In this document: positions 17,906 through 27,125 of the stretch, piece after piece | How the letters are laid out: the number at the start of each line of letters is the position of its first letter | How positions within the stretch are numbered: the stretch's first letter is position 1 | Assembly: GCF_918741285.1 (NCBI RefSeq) | Contig: NZ_CAKKNC010000011.1 | Location: 1-64,000, forward strand | Length of the DNA stretch: 64,000 bases | Direction: 5' to 3' | From: Sphingobium sp. CECT 9361 | GTDB taxonomy: Bacteria; Pseudomonadota; Alphaproteobacteria; Sphingomonadales; Sphingomonadaceae | Made by a program: the position numbers and the translations under genes | Notes under the pieces: model-generated | The model's input: only the letters and a program-made list of their open reading frames with translations | The model's database searches: none | Told to the model about the DNA's origin: nothing

Positions 17906-18616
17906 TTAGGATGCGCCCCGCAATAGCCCCAGCACATCCTCTCCCGTCATCCGCACATCCGCGCCGCTAATCGGATCGAACGTCGCGCGCGTCACATCCC
18001 CTGCCCCAGCGTCGACCAGCAACCGCCCGCGCCCCAAAGGCGCATCGGCCACCGCTTGCGCCAACAGCTTGAGATAGGCGCTCTGCCGCATCTCCACCGC
18101 GCCCAGCGACCGCAGATGGTCGGTCATGAACTGGCAATCGAGCAGCGTGAATCCGCCCGCCTTCAACCGCGCCACCAGCCACGCCAGCGCGACCTTCGAC
18201 GCATCGGTGCGGCGCGAAAACATGCTCTCGCCAAAGAACGCCCGCCCCAGCGACACGCCATAAAGCCCGCCGACCAGATCCTCGCCGTCCCAGCACTCCA
18301 CGCAATGCGCAAAGCCCAGCCGGTGGAGTTCGAGATACGCCGCCTCGATACTGCGATTGATCCAGGTCGAGGGCCGGTCCGGCGCCGCCTCCGCGCACAT
18401 CTGCACAACCCGTGCGAAATCGCCGTTGGCGCGCACCGTGAACCGGTCCCGCCGAATTGTCCGCGCCAGAGATCGCGATACGACGAAGCCTTCCAGCGGC
18501 ATGACCGCCCGCTTTTTCGGCTCCACCCAATAGATGTCCTGCGCCTCGCGGTCGTCGGACATCGGGAACACACCGATGGCATAGGCCTGAAGCAACAAAA
18601 CCGGGTCTATCGTCAT
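17906..18616 (-). CDS. aat: leucyl/phenylalanyl-tRNA-protein transferase
   Basis: The 236-residue protein has the family core: LLQAYAIGVFPMSDD, IYWVEPKKRAVMPLEGF, STWINRSIEAAYLELHRLGFAHCVECWD, LVGGLYGVSLGRAFFGESMFSR and DCQFMTDHLRSLGAVEM. It transfers Leu or Phe from tRNA to proteins with N-terminal Arg or Lys, marking them for ClpS/ClpAP degradation (N-degron route). The ATG at 18616 with GGTGGA just upstream is used; the open frame extends to 18724 but that part is not family-like. Confidence 0.93.
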   Translation of the reverse strand: MTIDPVLLLQAYAIGVFPMSDDREAQDIYWVEPKKRAVMPLEGFVVSRSLARTIRRDRFTVRANGDFARVVQMCAEAAPDRPSTWINRSIEAAYLELHRLGFAHCVECWDGEDLVGGLYGVSLGRAFFGESMFSRRTDASKVALAWLVARLKAGGFTLLDCQFMTDHLRSLGAVEMRQSAYLKLLAQAVADAPLGRGRLLVDAGAGDVTRATFDPISGADVRMTGEDVLGLLRGAS

Positions 18617-18736
18617 TCCACCGGACGCTACCCGCCTTTGCGCCTCGCGCCAACCGGCGACCTCGCGAAAACCGCTCTTGCCCTCCCGCGCCACCCAAGC
18701 TAAAGCGCGCCTCTTCGCTGCCATAAGTGGTGATAC

Positions 18737-18812
18737 AGGAGCGTAGCTCAGTTGGTAGAGCGTCGGTCTCCAAAACCGAATGCCGTGGGTTCGAGTCCCT
18801 CCGCTCCTGCCA
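18737..18812 (+). tRNA. trnW: tRNA-Trp (CCA anticodon)
   Basis: The 76-base gene folds as a full cloverleaf. The acceptor arm AGGAGCG (18737-18743) pairs with CGCTCCT (18802-18808), followed by discriminator G and encoded CCA. The D arm contains AGCTCAGTTGGTAGAGC, the anticodon loop TCTCCAAAA reads CCA, and the T arm contains GGTTCGAGTCC. Its place just before secE-nusG is the usual one in alphaproteobacteria. Confidence 0.97.
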
Positions 18813-18978
18813 TTGGCTTGCGCCCAGCTTGAAAAGGCTTGGGCATAAGTCTATGGAACGTGAAGAAAATTGGTCGCGGAGCAGTGGCCGCATCCGGGAA
18901 GCCCGATCTGGGCAAGGCCCGGAGGGCGGCGTATTGCTTCGCGGTTTGTGTTGTTTTTGAATGGGTTGATCGACTCTC

Positions 18979-19179
18979 ATGGCCAAGACGTCCCCAGCGG
19001 AATTCGTCAATCAGGTACGCGCAGAAGCGAACAAGATTGTGTGGCCGACGAGTCGGGAAACGATGATGACCACGGTTATGGTCGTCATCATGACATCGAT
19101 CCTGGGCCTGTTTTTCTTCGGCATCGACACCGTATTCGGTGCGCTGGTGAAGTGGTTGCTGGCGCTGGCCGCCGGTTGA
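18979..19179 (+). CDS. secE: preprotein translocase subunit SecE
   Basis: The 66-residue protein is the short, single-membrane-helix form of SecE: an amphipathic segment with EANKIVWPTSRET (the conserved VWP motif) followed by one hydrophobic helix MVVIMTSILGLFFFGIDTVF. It clamps SecY in the inner membrane. nusG follows after 52 bases in the usual secE-nusG-rplK-rplA order. Confidence 0.95.
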   Translation: MAKTSPAEFVNQVRAEANKIVWPTSRETMMTTVMVVIMTSILGLFFFGIDTVFGALVKWLLALAAG

Positions 19180-19231
19180 GGCGGATCAGGAACGACGCGA
19201 ACGGTATAGAATTGGAGTTTTGACGGTCAAC

Positions 19232-19768
19232 ATGGCGCGCTGGTACATCATCCATGCCTATTCAGGCTTCGAGAATAAGGTCCGCGACTCGATCGTGGCC
19301 GATGCCGAACGCCTGGGCCTGACCCAGTTGGTCGAATCCGTCGAGGTGCCGGTGGAAACCGTCACTGAAGTACGCCGCGGCAAGAAGGTGCAGTCGGAAC
19401 GGAAATTCTTCCCCGGCTACGTCCTTGCCAAGCTGGCGATGAACGACGACGTGTATCACTTGGTGAAGAACACGCCGAAGGTCACAGGCTTCCTGGGATC
19501 GATGGGCAAGCCGCAGGCGATCACCGAAGCGGAAGCCGCGCGCATTCTCAACACCAAGGAGGAAGCCGCCGCCAATCCCAAGACGAAGATCACGGTCAAT
19601 TACGAGATCGGCGACAGCGTCAAGGTTCTGGACGGTCCCTTCGCCAGCTTCAACGGCGTGGTCGAGGAATTGGACTTCGAAAAGAGCCGCGTGAAGGTGT
19701 CCGTGTCGATCTTCGGCCGCGCGACCCCCGTGGAACTGGACTTCGAACAGGTAGAACTCGCCAAATAA
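19232..19768 (+). CDS. nusG: transcription termination/antitermination protein NusG
   Basis: The 178-residue protein has the NGN domain (ARWYIIHAYSGFENKV, KKVQSERKFFPGYVLAKL, VKNTPKVTGFLG) and a C-terminal KOW domain (IGDSVKVLDGPFASFNGVV). It links RNA polymerase with Rho or ribosomes. The ATG at 19232 matches the family; an in-frame TTG at 19220 is also open, and neither has an ideally spaced ribosome site (GGAG lies 14 bases before the ATG). Confidence 0.96.
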   Translation: MARWYIIHAYSGFENKVRDSIVADAERLGLTQLVESVEVPVETVTEVRRGKKVQSERKFFPGYVLAKLAMNDDVYHLVKNTPKVTGFLGSMGKPQAITEAEAARILNTKEEAAANPKTKITVNYEIGDSVKVLDGPFASFNGVVEELDFEKSRVKVSVSIFGRATPVELDFEQVELAK

Positions 19769-19778
19769 TGGCGCGTTC

Positions 19779-19857
19779 GTGCCCCGGCGAAAGCCGGGGT
19801 CCAGGGTTTCCAGGCGCAGCGCAAGCCGCCCTGGGTTCCTGCTTTCGCAGGAACACA
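19779..19857. repeat. chimeric REPIN-like pair (class I left, class III right) between nusG and rplK
   Basis: The left unit is class I (GCCCCGGCGAAAGCC, GGGGTCCAGGG); the right unit is class III in inverse orientation (CCTGGGTTCCTGCTTTCGC, AGGAACAC). The pair starts about 10 bases after the nusG stop, inside the secE-nusG-rplKA transcription unit. Confidence 0.8.
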
Positions 19858-19976
19858 CAGCATTTCCGGGCGACCGGGAATACCCGCGGGAGGCGCATCT
19901 TCGGATTCGCTGCTTGACCGCTAAACTTGAACGGGGAGGTCGGTCCGCCGCCCTTCCAGCAACAGAGTGAGTAAAC

Positions 19977-20408
19977 ATGGCTAAAAAGATTACGGGCTAT
20001 ATCAAGCTCCAGGTGCCTGCTGGCGCCGCCAATCCGTCCCCGCCGATCGGCCCTGCACTGGGTCAGCGCGGCGTGAACATCATGGAATTCTGCAAGGGCT
20101 TCAACGCGGCGACCGGCGACGTGGAAAAGGGCACCCCCCTCCCCACCGTCATCACCGTCTATGCCGACCGCAGCTTCTCCTTTGTCACCAAGACGCCCCC
20201 TGCCACCTTCCTCATCAAGAAGGCAGCCGGTCTCAAGTCGGGTTCCAAGGAACCGGGCAAGGTCGTCGCTGGTAAGATCAAGCGTTCGCAGCTTTCGGAA
20301 ATCGCACAGGTCAAGATGAAGGATCTGAACGCGAACGACATCGACGCCGCAACGAAGATCATCGAAGGCAGCGCCCGCGCAATGGGCCTCGAAGTGGTGG
20401 AGGGCTAA
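19977..20408 (+). CDS. rplK: 50S ribosomal protein L11
   Basis: The 143-residue protein is complete L11: [58 protein letters not shown] and a C-terminal rRNA-binding domain ending [11 protein letters not shown]. It forms the stalk base (GTPase-associated centre). It lies 208 bases after nusG, a gap mostly filled by a REPIN-like element, and is followed by rplA after three bases. Confidence 0.97.
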   Translation: MAKKITGYIKLQVPAGAANPSPPIGPALGQRGVNIMEFCKGFNAATGDVEKGTPLPTVITVYADRSFSFVTKTPPATFLIKKAAGLKSGSKEPGKVVAGKIKRSQLSEIAQVKMKDLNANDIDAATKIIEGSARAMGLEVVEG

Positions 20409-20411
20409 GAC

Positions 20412-21110
20412 ATGGCTAAGCTGACAAAGAAGGCGAAGACCCTCGCTACCGCAATCGACAAGGAAAAGCTGCACAGCGTCGATGACGCACTGGCGCTGAT
20501 CAAGACCCACGCGACTGCCAAGTTCGACGAATCCGTCGAAGTGGCGATCAACCTGGGCGTCGATCCCCGTCACGCTGACCAGATGGTCCGCGGCGTCGTC
20601 ACCCTGCCCGCTGGCACCGGCAAGACCGTTCGCGTCGCTGTGTTCGCGCGCGGCGACAAGGCCGAAGCAGCGACTGCCGCTGGCGCCGACATCGTGGGTG
20701 CCGAAGACCTGCTCGACAGCATCCAGGCTGGCAACATCGACTTCCAGCGCGTCATCGCAACGCCGGACATGATGGGCCTCGTCGGTCGTCTCGGTAAGGT
20801 TCTGGGTCCCAAGGGCCTGATGCCTAACCCGAAGCTCGGCACCGTGACCCCGAACGTCGCAGAAGCCGTGAAGGCAGCCAAGGGCGGCCAGATCGAATTC
20901 CGCGTCGAAAAGGCCGGCATCATCCACGCTGGTCTGGGCAAGGCCAGCTTCAGCCAGGACGATCTGCGCAAGAACTTCGACGCATTCGTCGACGCGATCG
21001 TAAAGGCCAAGCCGACCGGTTCGAAGGGCAAGTACGTCCGCAAGATCGCTCTGTCGTCCTCGATGGGCCCAGGCGTGAAGGTCGACGTATCGGAAGTCGC
21101 TTCGGCCTGA
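20412..21110 (+). CDS. rplA: 50S ribosomal protein L1
   Basis: The 232-residue protein carries the L1 motifs: [82 protein letters not shown]1 binds 23S rRNA at the mobile stalk and, in many bacteria, represses its own operon. A strong terminator follows, so rplJ-rplL, often next in line, are not in this unit. Confidence 0.97.
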   Translation: MAKLTKKAKTLATAIDKEKLHSVDDALALIKTHATAKFDESVEVAINLGVDPRHADQMVRGVVTLPAGTGKTVRVAVFARGDKAEAATAAGADIVGAEDLLDSIQAGNIDFQRVIATPDMMGLVGRLGKVLGPKGLMPNPKLGTVTPNVAEAVKAAKGGQIEFRVEKAGIIHAGLGKASFSQDDLRKNFDAFVDAIVKAKPTGSKGKYVRKIALSSSMGPGVKVDVSEVASA

Positions 21111-21131
21111 TCCGACCTACGGTAAGCTAAC

Positions 21132-21173
21132 AAAAAAGGCCCCGTCCTCAATCAGAGGACGGGGCCTTTTTTG
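21132..21173. terminator. strong intrinsic terminator after rplA
   Basis: An 18-bp perfect stem (arms AAAAAAGGCCCCGTCCTC and its inverse) with a 5-base loop ends in TTTTTTG. It is symmetrical, so it can also stop transcription entering from the right. It starts 22 bases after the rplA stop. Confidence 0.96.
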
Positions 21174-21199
21174 TTACTACTGCCTCAACCCCCACCACC

Positions 21200-21337
21200 C
21201 GTTCGGGCTGAGCCTGTCGAAGCCTTCTACTAATACCACTGTGCATTGATAGGAACCTACAGTCTGGTGTTCCCCGGCGAAGGCCGGGGTCCAGTTCTGA
21301 GCGTGGGACTGGACCCCGGCCTTCGCCGGGGAACACC
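21200..21337. repeat. repeat cluster between rplA terminator and the first SDR gene
   Basis: The 303-base gap 21111-21413 holds no gene. After the terminator it carries a single repeat unit CGTTCGGGCTGAGCCTGTC-GAAG (21200-21223; a related half, GGCTTCGACTCCGCTCAGC, is at 27831-27849), and then a class I REPIN-like inverted pair at 21267-21337 whose two GTTCCCCGGCGAAGGCC units are exact inverses. Confidence 0.8.
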
Positions 21338-21413
21338 AATACCGTCCCTATAAGTCGCAATCATCGCAATTTTGTATAAGTGACGCGAAGTGCCTTCGCC
21401 AGCAGACGATCCC

Positions 21414-22193
21414 TCAAACCCCCATCATACCCGCCGTCGACGCCCCGTCGATCAGATATTCCGTCCCCGAAATAAACGCTGCCTCGTCCGAAGCCAGAAA
21501 CGCCACCAGCGCCGCGACTTCCTCCACCTTCGCCATCCGCTTCATCGGCGCCATGCCTTCGTACATGCTGCGTGCCAGCGCCGGATCGGGCGAACGGTCG
21601 ATGATGTTGCGGATCATGCTGGTTTCAACGACGCCCGGAAGCACGCTGTTACAGCGCACCTGCAACCCTTCGTTGGCGCAGTGCATGGCGATCGACTTGC
21701 CCAGCGCAATCACCGCCGATTTGGTGGTGGAATAAGCGACGAAATTGCCCATCGCCTTGTGTGCCGACATCGACGAATTGATGATGATCGACCCGGTCGG
21801 CCCGCCCGGATTGTCACGCATGATCTTCACCGCCGTCTGCGCGGTCAGCATCACGCCGGTCAGGTTCACCGCAATGATCCGGTCCCACCCCTCGATGGTG
21901 ATCGACTCGACACTGCTGTCGCCTGCTTCGATCCCGGCATTGGCGAACACGATGTCCAGCCGCCCATATTCCGACCGGAGGTGCTGCTCGACCCGCTGCC
22001 AGTCCTCCGGGCTCTCCACCCGGCTCTTGATGAACGCTGCGCCGGTCGCGTCAGTCACGGCTTTCGCCGCTTCCTCATTGGAGCCGGTAAACAGCACCTT
22101 CGCGCCATCCTGCGCCAGCCGCTCGACTGCGCCGCGCCCGATGCCTGACGTTCCGCCCGTTACCAGAGCCACCTTGCCGCTTAAATCTGCCAT
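21414..22193 (-). CDS. SDR-family oxidoreductase
   Basis: The 259-residue protein is a classical short-chain dehydrogenase: KVALVTGGTSGIGRGAVERL is the NAD(P)-binding motif, NAG-type VFANAGIEAGD follows, the active site is Ser (INSSMSA) with YSTTKSAV (Tyr-x3-Lys), and the C-terminus ends EYLIDGASTAG. The residue after the second strand (LFTGSN) suggests no strong acidic NAD selector, so cofactor preference is open. The ATG at 22193 is preferred because SGKVALV starts there and a GGAGAG site precedes it. It is followed upstream by an NTF2-like gene and a TonB receptor in the same orientation. Confidence 0.88.
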   Translation of the reverse strand: MADLSGKVALVTGGTSGIGRGAVERLAQDGAKVLFTGSNEEAAKAVTDATGAAFIKSRVESPEDWQRVEQHLRSEYGRLDIVFANAGIEAGDSSVESITIEGWDRIIAVNLTGVMLTAQTAVKIMRDNPGGPTGSIIINSSMSAHKAMGNFVAYSTTKSAVIALGKSIAMHCANEGLQVRCNSVLPGVVETSMIRNIIDRSPDPALARSMYEGMAPMKRMAKVEEVAALVAFLASDEAAFISGTEYLIDGASTAGMMGV

Positions 22194-22292
22194 AGTCTCA
22201 TGCTCTCCTGCGCGTCGTTCCGCGGTCACGCAGACACACATGCCAAATATCGCGCCACGATGCGCCCTGCAAAAAGTGGCAGGACGAAAACC

Positions 22293-22712
22293 TCAATCCA
22301 GAGACAATGTCCCGGCAGCCTTGGCGATAGCGGCAGTGTCGAAATAATAGGGCGTGATACCGCTGAACTTGTCGCCCCGCACCTGCAGCCTTTCGCACAG
22401 CGGCATGGCCAGCCGCTCTCCATTGTGGCGGGATGTCGCATGGAGCGTCAGGATGACGACGGCGTTCGTATCCGAAATCGTGACATCCTCAACTGCAAGC
22501 GAAGCATCGTCCCAAAAGGCGAAAACCTTGGTGTACAATTCTTCGAGCGCTGACTTTCCCAGATACTCCCCTCCGAAGGGCAAGTTATCCGCTTCCAAGA
22601 TCCGGAAATCGTCAGTCACCATTTTGTCGACCGCGGCCCAGTCGCCCGTGGCGCAGATCCCATAGATATCGTCGACCATCTTCCTGATCTGTTCGTAGCG
22701 GGCACTATCCAT
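22293..22712 (-). CDS. NTF2-like (SnoaL-type) fold protein
   Basis: The 139-residue protein has the pattern of nuclear-transport-factor-2-like proteins: an N-terminal helix (ARYEQIRKMVDDIYGICATGDW), FRILEADNLPFGGEYLGKSALEELY and alternating strands of the cone-shaped beta sheet. Members bind small hydrophobic ligands or catalyse isomerisation or hydroxylation chemistry, often beside dehydrogenases in catabolic clusters. ATG at 22712 has GGAGG five bases upstream and is preferred to the ATG at 22727. No catalytic residues can be asserted. Confidence 0.75.
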   Translation of the reverse strand: MDSARYEQIRKMVDDIYGICATGDWAAVDKMVTDDFRILEADNLPFGGEYLGKSALEELYTKVFAFWDDASLAVEDVTISDTNAVVILTLHATSRHNGERLAMPLCERLQVRGDKFSGITPYYFDTAAIAKAAGTLSLD

Positions 22713-22771
22713 GGCATCCTCCATCAAAATGGGCAGGACCGCCGATCGGTGGCCCTGCCCTGTTATCCGTG

Positions 22772-25231
22772 TCAGAACTTCGTGCTGACCTGAATCTGTA
22801 CGGTGCGCGGCATCGTTCCGAATCCGAGCTGATCGGCATGGGCAGCCAATGTGCCACCCGAAGCACCGCCAGTTGACGGACCGTCAACGGCACCCGTCAC
22901 GTAAAAGCGATTGGTCAGGTTCTTGCCGATCACCGCGACTTGCCAGCGCTCATCCGCGCTGCTCAGACGAATACCGGCGTCGAGCGTGACGTAGCTGCTC
23001 TGCCGCGAGTCCGCATTGCCGAAGCCCGATGCAAGGTAGGAATCGCTGTATCGCGCATCGGCATTCAGCCCCAGCAACAGGTTCGATCCCACCGAAACGT
23101 CGTAGGAAGCACCGATGGTGCCGGTCCATTCGGGCGCAACCGACAATGGCTGTCCTTTCAGATTCTGGCGGAAAGCGGCGCCCACTGCGACATTGCAGCC
23201 TTCCGCCTGGCTCTGCCCGGCATAGCAAGGGGCATCGGGGAAGCTGGTGTAACGTGCCCGGCTGTAGTTGATCGAGCCATGCACGTTCAGTCCCTGAACG
23301 TCGCGCGGCGCATATTCGAATTCCAGTTCGACACCCTTGGTCCGCGCATCGGCGGTCAGCGTCTGAAACGCGAAGATCGGCGAGTTGAAGAAGTCGACCT
23401 GCAAATTGTTGTACGCATAGCTGTACAGACCTAGATTCAACCGAAGCTGATTATCGGCCAGCGTCGACTTGATCCCTGCTTCGAACCCACGCGCCTTTTC
23501 CGGATCGAACGTCAAATCGTCGAAAGGTATGTTCGACAGCTTCGAGTTGATGCCGCCGTTGGAAAAGCCACCCGACTTATAGGCCGTTTTATAGGCACCA
23601 TAGACCAGCAGGTCAGCGGTCGGTTTCCAGGTGATCGTTGCTTCTGGCGACCAGTCGTTGAATGTCTGATCCGCCGTCACGACGCCCAGGCCATCGGGGT
23701 CGTTCTGGGGACGGAAGATGGAGGTCAGCCCCGGATTGTTATAAGGCTGGGTGAAGAAGCTGTCCTTCGTTTCATGCGTGTAGCGGACACCGCCGGCGAT
23801 TTCGACCGTAGGAACGACTTTCCACGTCACCTGACCGAATGCGGCAATAGTTTCTCCGTCGGTGAAGCTGGTCTTGCGCGTCGCAAGATACTGGTCTTCC
23901 CGCGACGCCGCGCTGTTGGTCAGGCCTGCCAGAACGATATACTGGTCAAAGTCCCGGCGGGTCTTCTGATACAACGCACCCACCATCAAATTGACGGGAG
24001 AGTCGAACGTCGTAAGCGCACGAAACTCCGATGAGAAAGCGTGATAGGTCGAATTTTCCGTGGCCCAGTTGGCCGCCGGGCTGGATTGGAAATCGCAGGC
24101 GCAGGCCCAGCGATTGTTGTTCCAGTTATAATTGGTGACAGAGGTCAGCGTCACATCGTCAAGATCATAGGCAACCGTGCCCGTGACGGCCCAGCTCTTG
24201 TACCGGTTATACAGGCTGCCGTCTTCCTTGGCATAGGGGATCTGCGCCGCGAACACGGCAGGCAGTTTGTTCTGATGCGTCACGAAATCGCGGGCGCAGG
24301 CATATCCGTTAAGCTGGCTGACGCCGCCATTGGGGCAGTTGAACGCGACATAGTTCCAACTGTTGTTGTTGGTTTCATTGAAGGCGCCCGATGCCTTGAC
24401 CGTTGCGGTCAACCGATCGGTCGGTTCCCACTTCAGCGTTACCCGGCCCAACAGTTCCTTTTCACCCGGCGCATCTTCCGGCGAAGGATTGGATACCACG
24501 GTGCCCGCTACCCCCGTCGCAACGTCCAGCGTCGCATAATTGAACGGCGCAGAGACATTCTTGTAATAGCCGCCCCACATCTTGGATGCGCGCAAAGCGA
24601 CGCGGATACCCCGCGTATCGGTCAGTGGACCTGACCCGATCACTTCCACCTGCGCTTGCTGCGATTCAACCTCATAGCCTGCACGGGCTTTGAATTCCGG
24701 CGTAGCGGTCGGATCTGCGGTGGTCAGGGAAATGACGCCAGCGGTCGCATTCTTGCCGAAGAACAGCGCTTGCGGACCTTTCAGGATTTCGACCCGGCCC
24801 AGATCGAAGAAGCCTTCGTTGATGATGCGGCCCTGCCCGTAATAGACCCCGTCGACCACCACCGCGACGGACTGCTCGATGCCGATCGATGTAGACGACG
24901 ATCCGATGCCACGCAACGTCAACTGCGCGCCCGATCCGTTGGACGCGCGCCCGACATTCAGATTTGGGGTGCGCGCCGCGATTTTTTCGATGGATGTCAG
25001 ATCCTGCCGCGCGACCATTTCGGCGGAAATGGCCGTAACCGCAACGGGGATGTCCTGAACGCTTTCTTCGCGCTTGCGGGCCGTAACCACGATGTCGGTA
25101 AGACCGCCAGTCTGCTCTGCGGCCGCGGGCGTTGCCGCGTCCTGCGCGAGCGCCGGGTTAGCCATCGCGTATGACAGCGCGCTTACGCTGGCTGCGATTT
25201 TCCATATCGAACGGCGATGGGTAACGGTCAT
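22772..25231 (-). CDS. TonB-dependent receptor, likely organic-substrate type
   Basis: The 819-residue protein has a signal peptide ending ANPALAQ, a TonB box region (GLTDIVVTARKREESVQDIPVAVTAI), plug motifs (QLTLRGIGSS, VAVVVDGVYYGQG, FDLGRVEILKGPQALFFGKN-ATAGVISL) and a barrel ending VQIQVSTKF. The 'VTARKREESVQDIPVAVTA' opening is that of the large sphingomonad receptor family used for diverse organic compounds rather than siderophores. It lies upstream of an NTF2-like and an SDR gene on its strand and divergent from two SDR genes; uptake of the substrate degraded by the cluster is a reasonable inference. Confidence 0.92.
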   Translation of the reverse strand: MTVTHRRSIWKIAASVSALSYAMANPALAQDAATPAAAEQTGGLTDIVVTARKREESVQDIPVAVTAISAEMVARQDLTSIEKIAARTPNLNVGRASNGSGAQLTLRGIGSSSTSIGIEQSVAVVVDGVYYGQGRIINEGFFDLGRVEILKGPQALFFGKNATAGVISLTTADPTATPEFKARAGYEVESQQAQVEVIGSGPLTDTRGIRVALRASKMWGGYYKNVSAPFNYATLDVATGVAGTVVSNPSPEDAPGEKELLGRVTLKWEPTDRLTATVKASGAFNETNNNSWNYVAFNCPNGGVSQLNGYACARDFVTHQNKLPAVFAAQIPYAKEDGSLYNRYKSWAVTGTVAYDLDDVTLTSVTNYNWNNNRWACACDFQSSPAANWATENSTYHAFSSEFRALTTFDSPVNLMVGALYQKTRRDFDQYIVLAGLTNSAASREDQYLATRKTSFTDGETIAAFGQVTWKVVPTVEIAGGVRYTHETKDSFFTQPYNNPGLTSIFRPQNDPDGLGVVTADQTFNDWSPEATITWKPTADLLVYGAYKTAYKSGGFSNGGINSKLSNIPFDDLTFDPEKARGFEAGIKSTLADNQLRLNLGLYSYAYNNLQVDFFNSPIFAFQTLTADARTKGVELEFEYAPRDVQGLNVHGSINYSRARYTSFPDAPCYAGQSQAEGCNVAVGAAFRQNLKGQPLSVAPEWTGTIGASYDVSVGSNLLLGLNADARYSDSYLASGFGNADSRQSSYVTLDAGIRLSSADERWQVAVIGKNLTNRFYVTGAVDGPSTGGASGGTLAAHADQLGFGTMPRTVQIQVSTKF

Positions 25232-25466
25232 AAGAAAAACTCTCCCGGTTGCTGATGGTGGCCGGTCTGATGCCGGTTAATCGAATAGCCCGATGCTTAA
25301 GGCTGTCCGGATTGCACGGCAGGGGATTGCGCGCGTCTTCCGTCCAAGTCACCCTGTCAAATTCGGGAGGTTCCCGTAACGTCCCCATCATGAGCAAAGT
25401 CGGCATCGAAATGCAGACTGCCGTCATGGCGGGGCATTTTGCGTGACGGGAAGAGGATAGGGTGCG

Positions 25467-26270
25467 ATGACGAAACGACTGGACGGAAGAATAGCGTTAG
25501 TTTCCGGTGCGTTGCGCGGAATAGGCCTTGCCATCGCGCAGTGTCTGGACGCCGACGGCGCAACCACGATAGTCACCGATCTCGATCAGCCCGACAGCGA
25601 AGCGGTCGCCACCGCGATCGGCACTATGACAAATGCCAGCTATATCCGTCTCGACGCGACGGACGAGGACGCATGGATCGCCGCGCGCGCGCAGGTCGCG
25701 GAAACATACGGCCATCTCGACATATTGGTGAACAATGTCGGTGCGGACCTGACCGGCAAGGTGCAGGATATAAAGCTCGCCGACTGGCGCCGACTGATGA
25801 CGCTCAACGTCGATACGGTATTCCTGGGCACCAAGACATTTCAGCCGCTGCTGGCCAAGGGCGGGGCCAGCACGCCCTACGGCTCCAGCATCGTCAACAT
25901 CAGCTCGATCATGGGCCTCGTCGGCATGGGCGAGGTGTCGGCTTATAATGCGTCGAAAGGCGCAGTCCGGCTGTTTACCAAGTCCAACGCGCTGGAATTT
26001 GCCGACAATGGCGTGCCGATCCGCGTCAACAGCGTCCATCCCGGCTTCGTCGAAACACCCTTGCTGCACAAGGGGATGAAAAGCTGGGCGGAACGCGACG
26101 GCACGCTCACCGCGCAACAACTGATCGACGCGATGGCGCAAACGACGCCGATCAAACGCCTCGCCCAGCCCATCGAGATCGGCAAGGTCGTCGCGTTCCT
26201 CGCCAGCGACGACGCCAGCTACATGACCGGCAGCGAAGTCGTTGTCGATGGCGGCTGGACCGCACGCTGA
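25467..26270 (+). CDS. SDR-family oxidoreductase
   Basis: The 267-residue protein has RIALVSGALRGIGLAIAQCL (glycine motif), DILVNNVGADLTG, active-site Ser in VNISSIMGLVG and Tyr-Lys in VSAYNASKGAVRLF, and a C-terminus VVVDGGWTAR. TDLDQPDS places an Asp after the second strand, which suggests NAD rather than NADP. ATG at 25467 follows GAGGATAGG. It is divergent from the TonB receptor and is followed after 34 bases by a similar SDR. Confidence 0.9.
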   Translation: MTKRLDGRIALVSGALRGIGLAIAQCLDADGATTIVTDLDQPDSEAVATAIGTMTNASYIRLDATDEDAWIAARAQVAETYGHLDILVNNVGADLTGKVQDIKLADWRRLMTLNVDTVFLGTKTFQPLLAKGGASTPYGSSIVNISSIMGLVGMGEVSAYNASKGAVRLFTKSNALEFADNGVPIRVNSVHPGFVETPLLHKGMKSWAERDGTLTAQQLIDAMAQTTPIKRLAQPIEIGKVVAFLASDDASYMTGSEVVVDGGWTAR

Positions 26271-26304
26271 CCTTCATCGCCCCCAAAACGGAAAGCCCGA
26301 ACCT

Positions 26305-27087
26305 ATGAACGCATTCTCTCTCTCAGGCAGCGTCGCTGTCGTCACTGGCGCAACTGGCGGCATCGGTCGCGCATCGTGCAAGGCTCTCGCCGAAGCCGGT
26401 GCCACGGTCATTGCGACCGATCTTGCCGCCTCCGCAGATGTCGAGGGCGCATCGGCCTATCATCCGCTCGAAGTAACGAGCGAAGAAGCATGGCGCACGC
26501 TCATCGGCTTAGTGGAACGCGATCACGGCCGCCTCGACATTTTAGTCAACAATGCGGGCATCTCCGTCACCAATTCCATTGCCGACACCAGCCTTGCAGA
26601 ATTTCGCAAATGCATGGCGATCAACGTCGAGGGTGTGTTCCTTGGCACCCAGGCGGCCCAGAACCTGCTCGCCAAAAGCGGAGCAGATCGCAAGGGCGGC
26701 GCCTCGGTCATCAACCTGTCCTCGGTCGGCGGCCTGAAGGGCGCAGCCTATATGGCGGCCTATTGCACCAGCAAAGGCGGCGTGAAGCTGTTCACCAAGA
26801 GCGCAGCGGCGGAATTCGCGCTGCTTGGCCTGCCGATCCGCGTCAACAGCGTCCACCCCGGCGGCATCGACACCAACATGATGGACACCATCTACAACCG
26901 CTATGTCGAGGCGGGCCTGTTCCCCGACGCCGCCACGGCCCGCAGCGTCGTGTCGGCGGGCCACGCCATGGGCCGCATGGGCGATGCGGAGGAAATCGCG
27001 ACTGGCATCGTCTACCTCGCCTCTCCCGCTGCCAGTTTCATGACGGGATCGGAACTCGTCATCGACGGCGGCATGACCGCGCGCTGA
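26305..27087 (+). CDS. SDR-family oxidoreductase
   Basis: The 260-residue protein shows VAVVTGATGGIGRASCKAL, ATDLAASADV (Asp after strand 2, NAD-type), DILVNNAGISVTNS, active-site Ser in INLSSVGGLKG and Tyr-Lys in AYCTSKGGVKLF, and ends ELVIDGGMTAR. It resembles the preceding SDR throughout, including VNSVHPGG, so the pair probably arose by duplication and may act on related alcohols or ketones. The ATG at 26305 was chosen; the frame opens earlier inside the upstream gene. GGAAAG is 10 bases upstream. Confidence 0.9.
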   Translation: MNAFSLSGSVAVVTGATGGIGRASCKALAEAGATVIATDLAASADVEGASAYHPLEVTSEEAWRTLIGLVERDHGRLDILVNNAGISVTNSIADTSLAEFRKCMAINVEGVFLGTQAAQNLLAKSGADRKGGASVINLSSVGGLKGAAYMAAYCTSKGGVKLFTKSAAAEFALLGLPIRVNSVHPGGIDTNMMDTIYNRYVEAGLFPDAATARSVVSAGHAMGRMGDAEEIATGIVYLASPAASFMTGSELVIDGGMTAR

Positions 27088-27125
27088 GCGACCGGGCCGC
27101 AAAGCGCTGAAGCAAGTTGTGCAGG

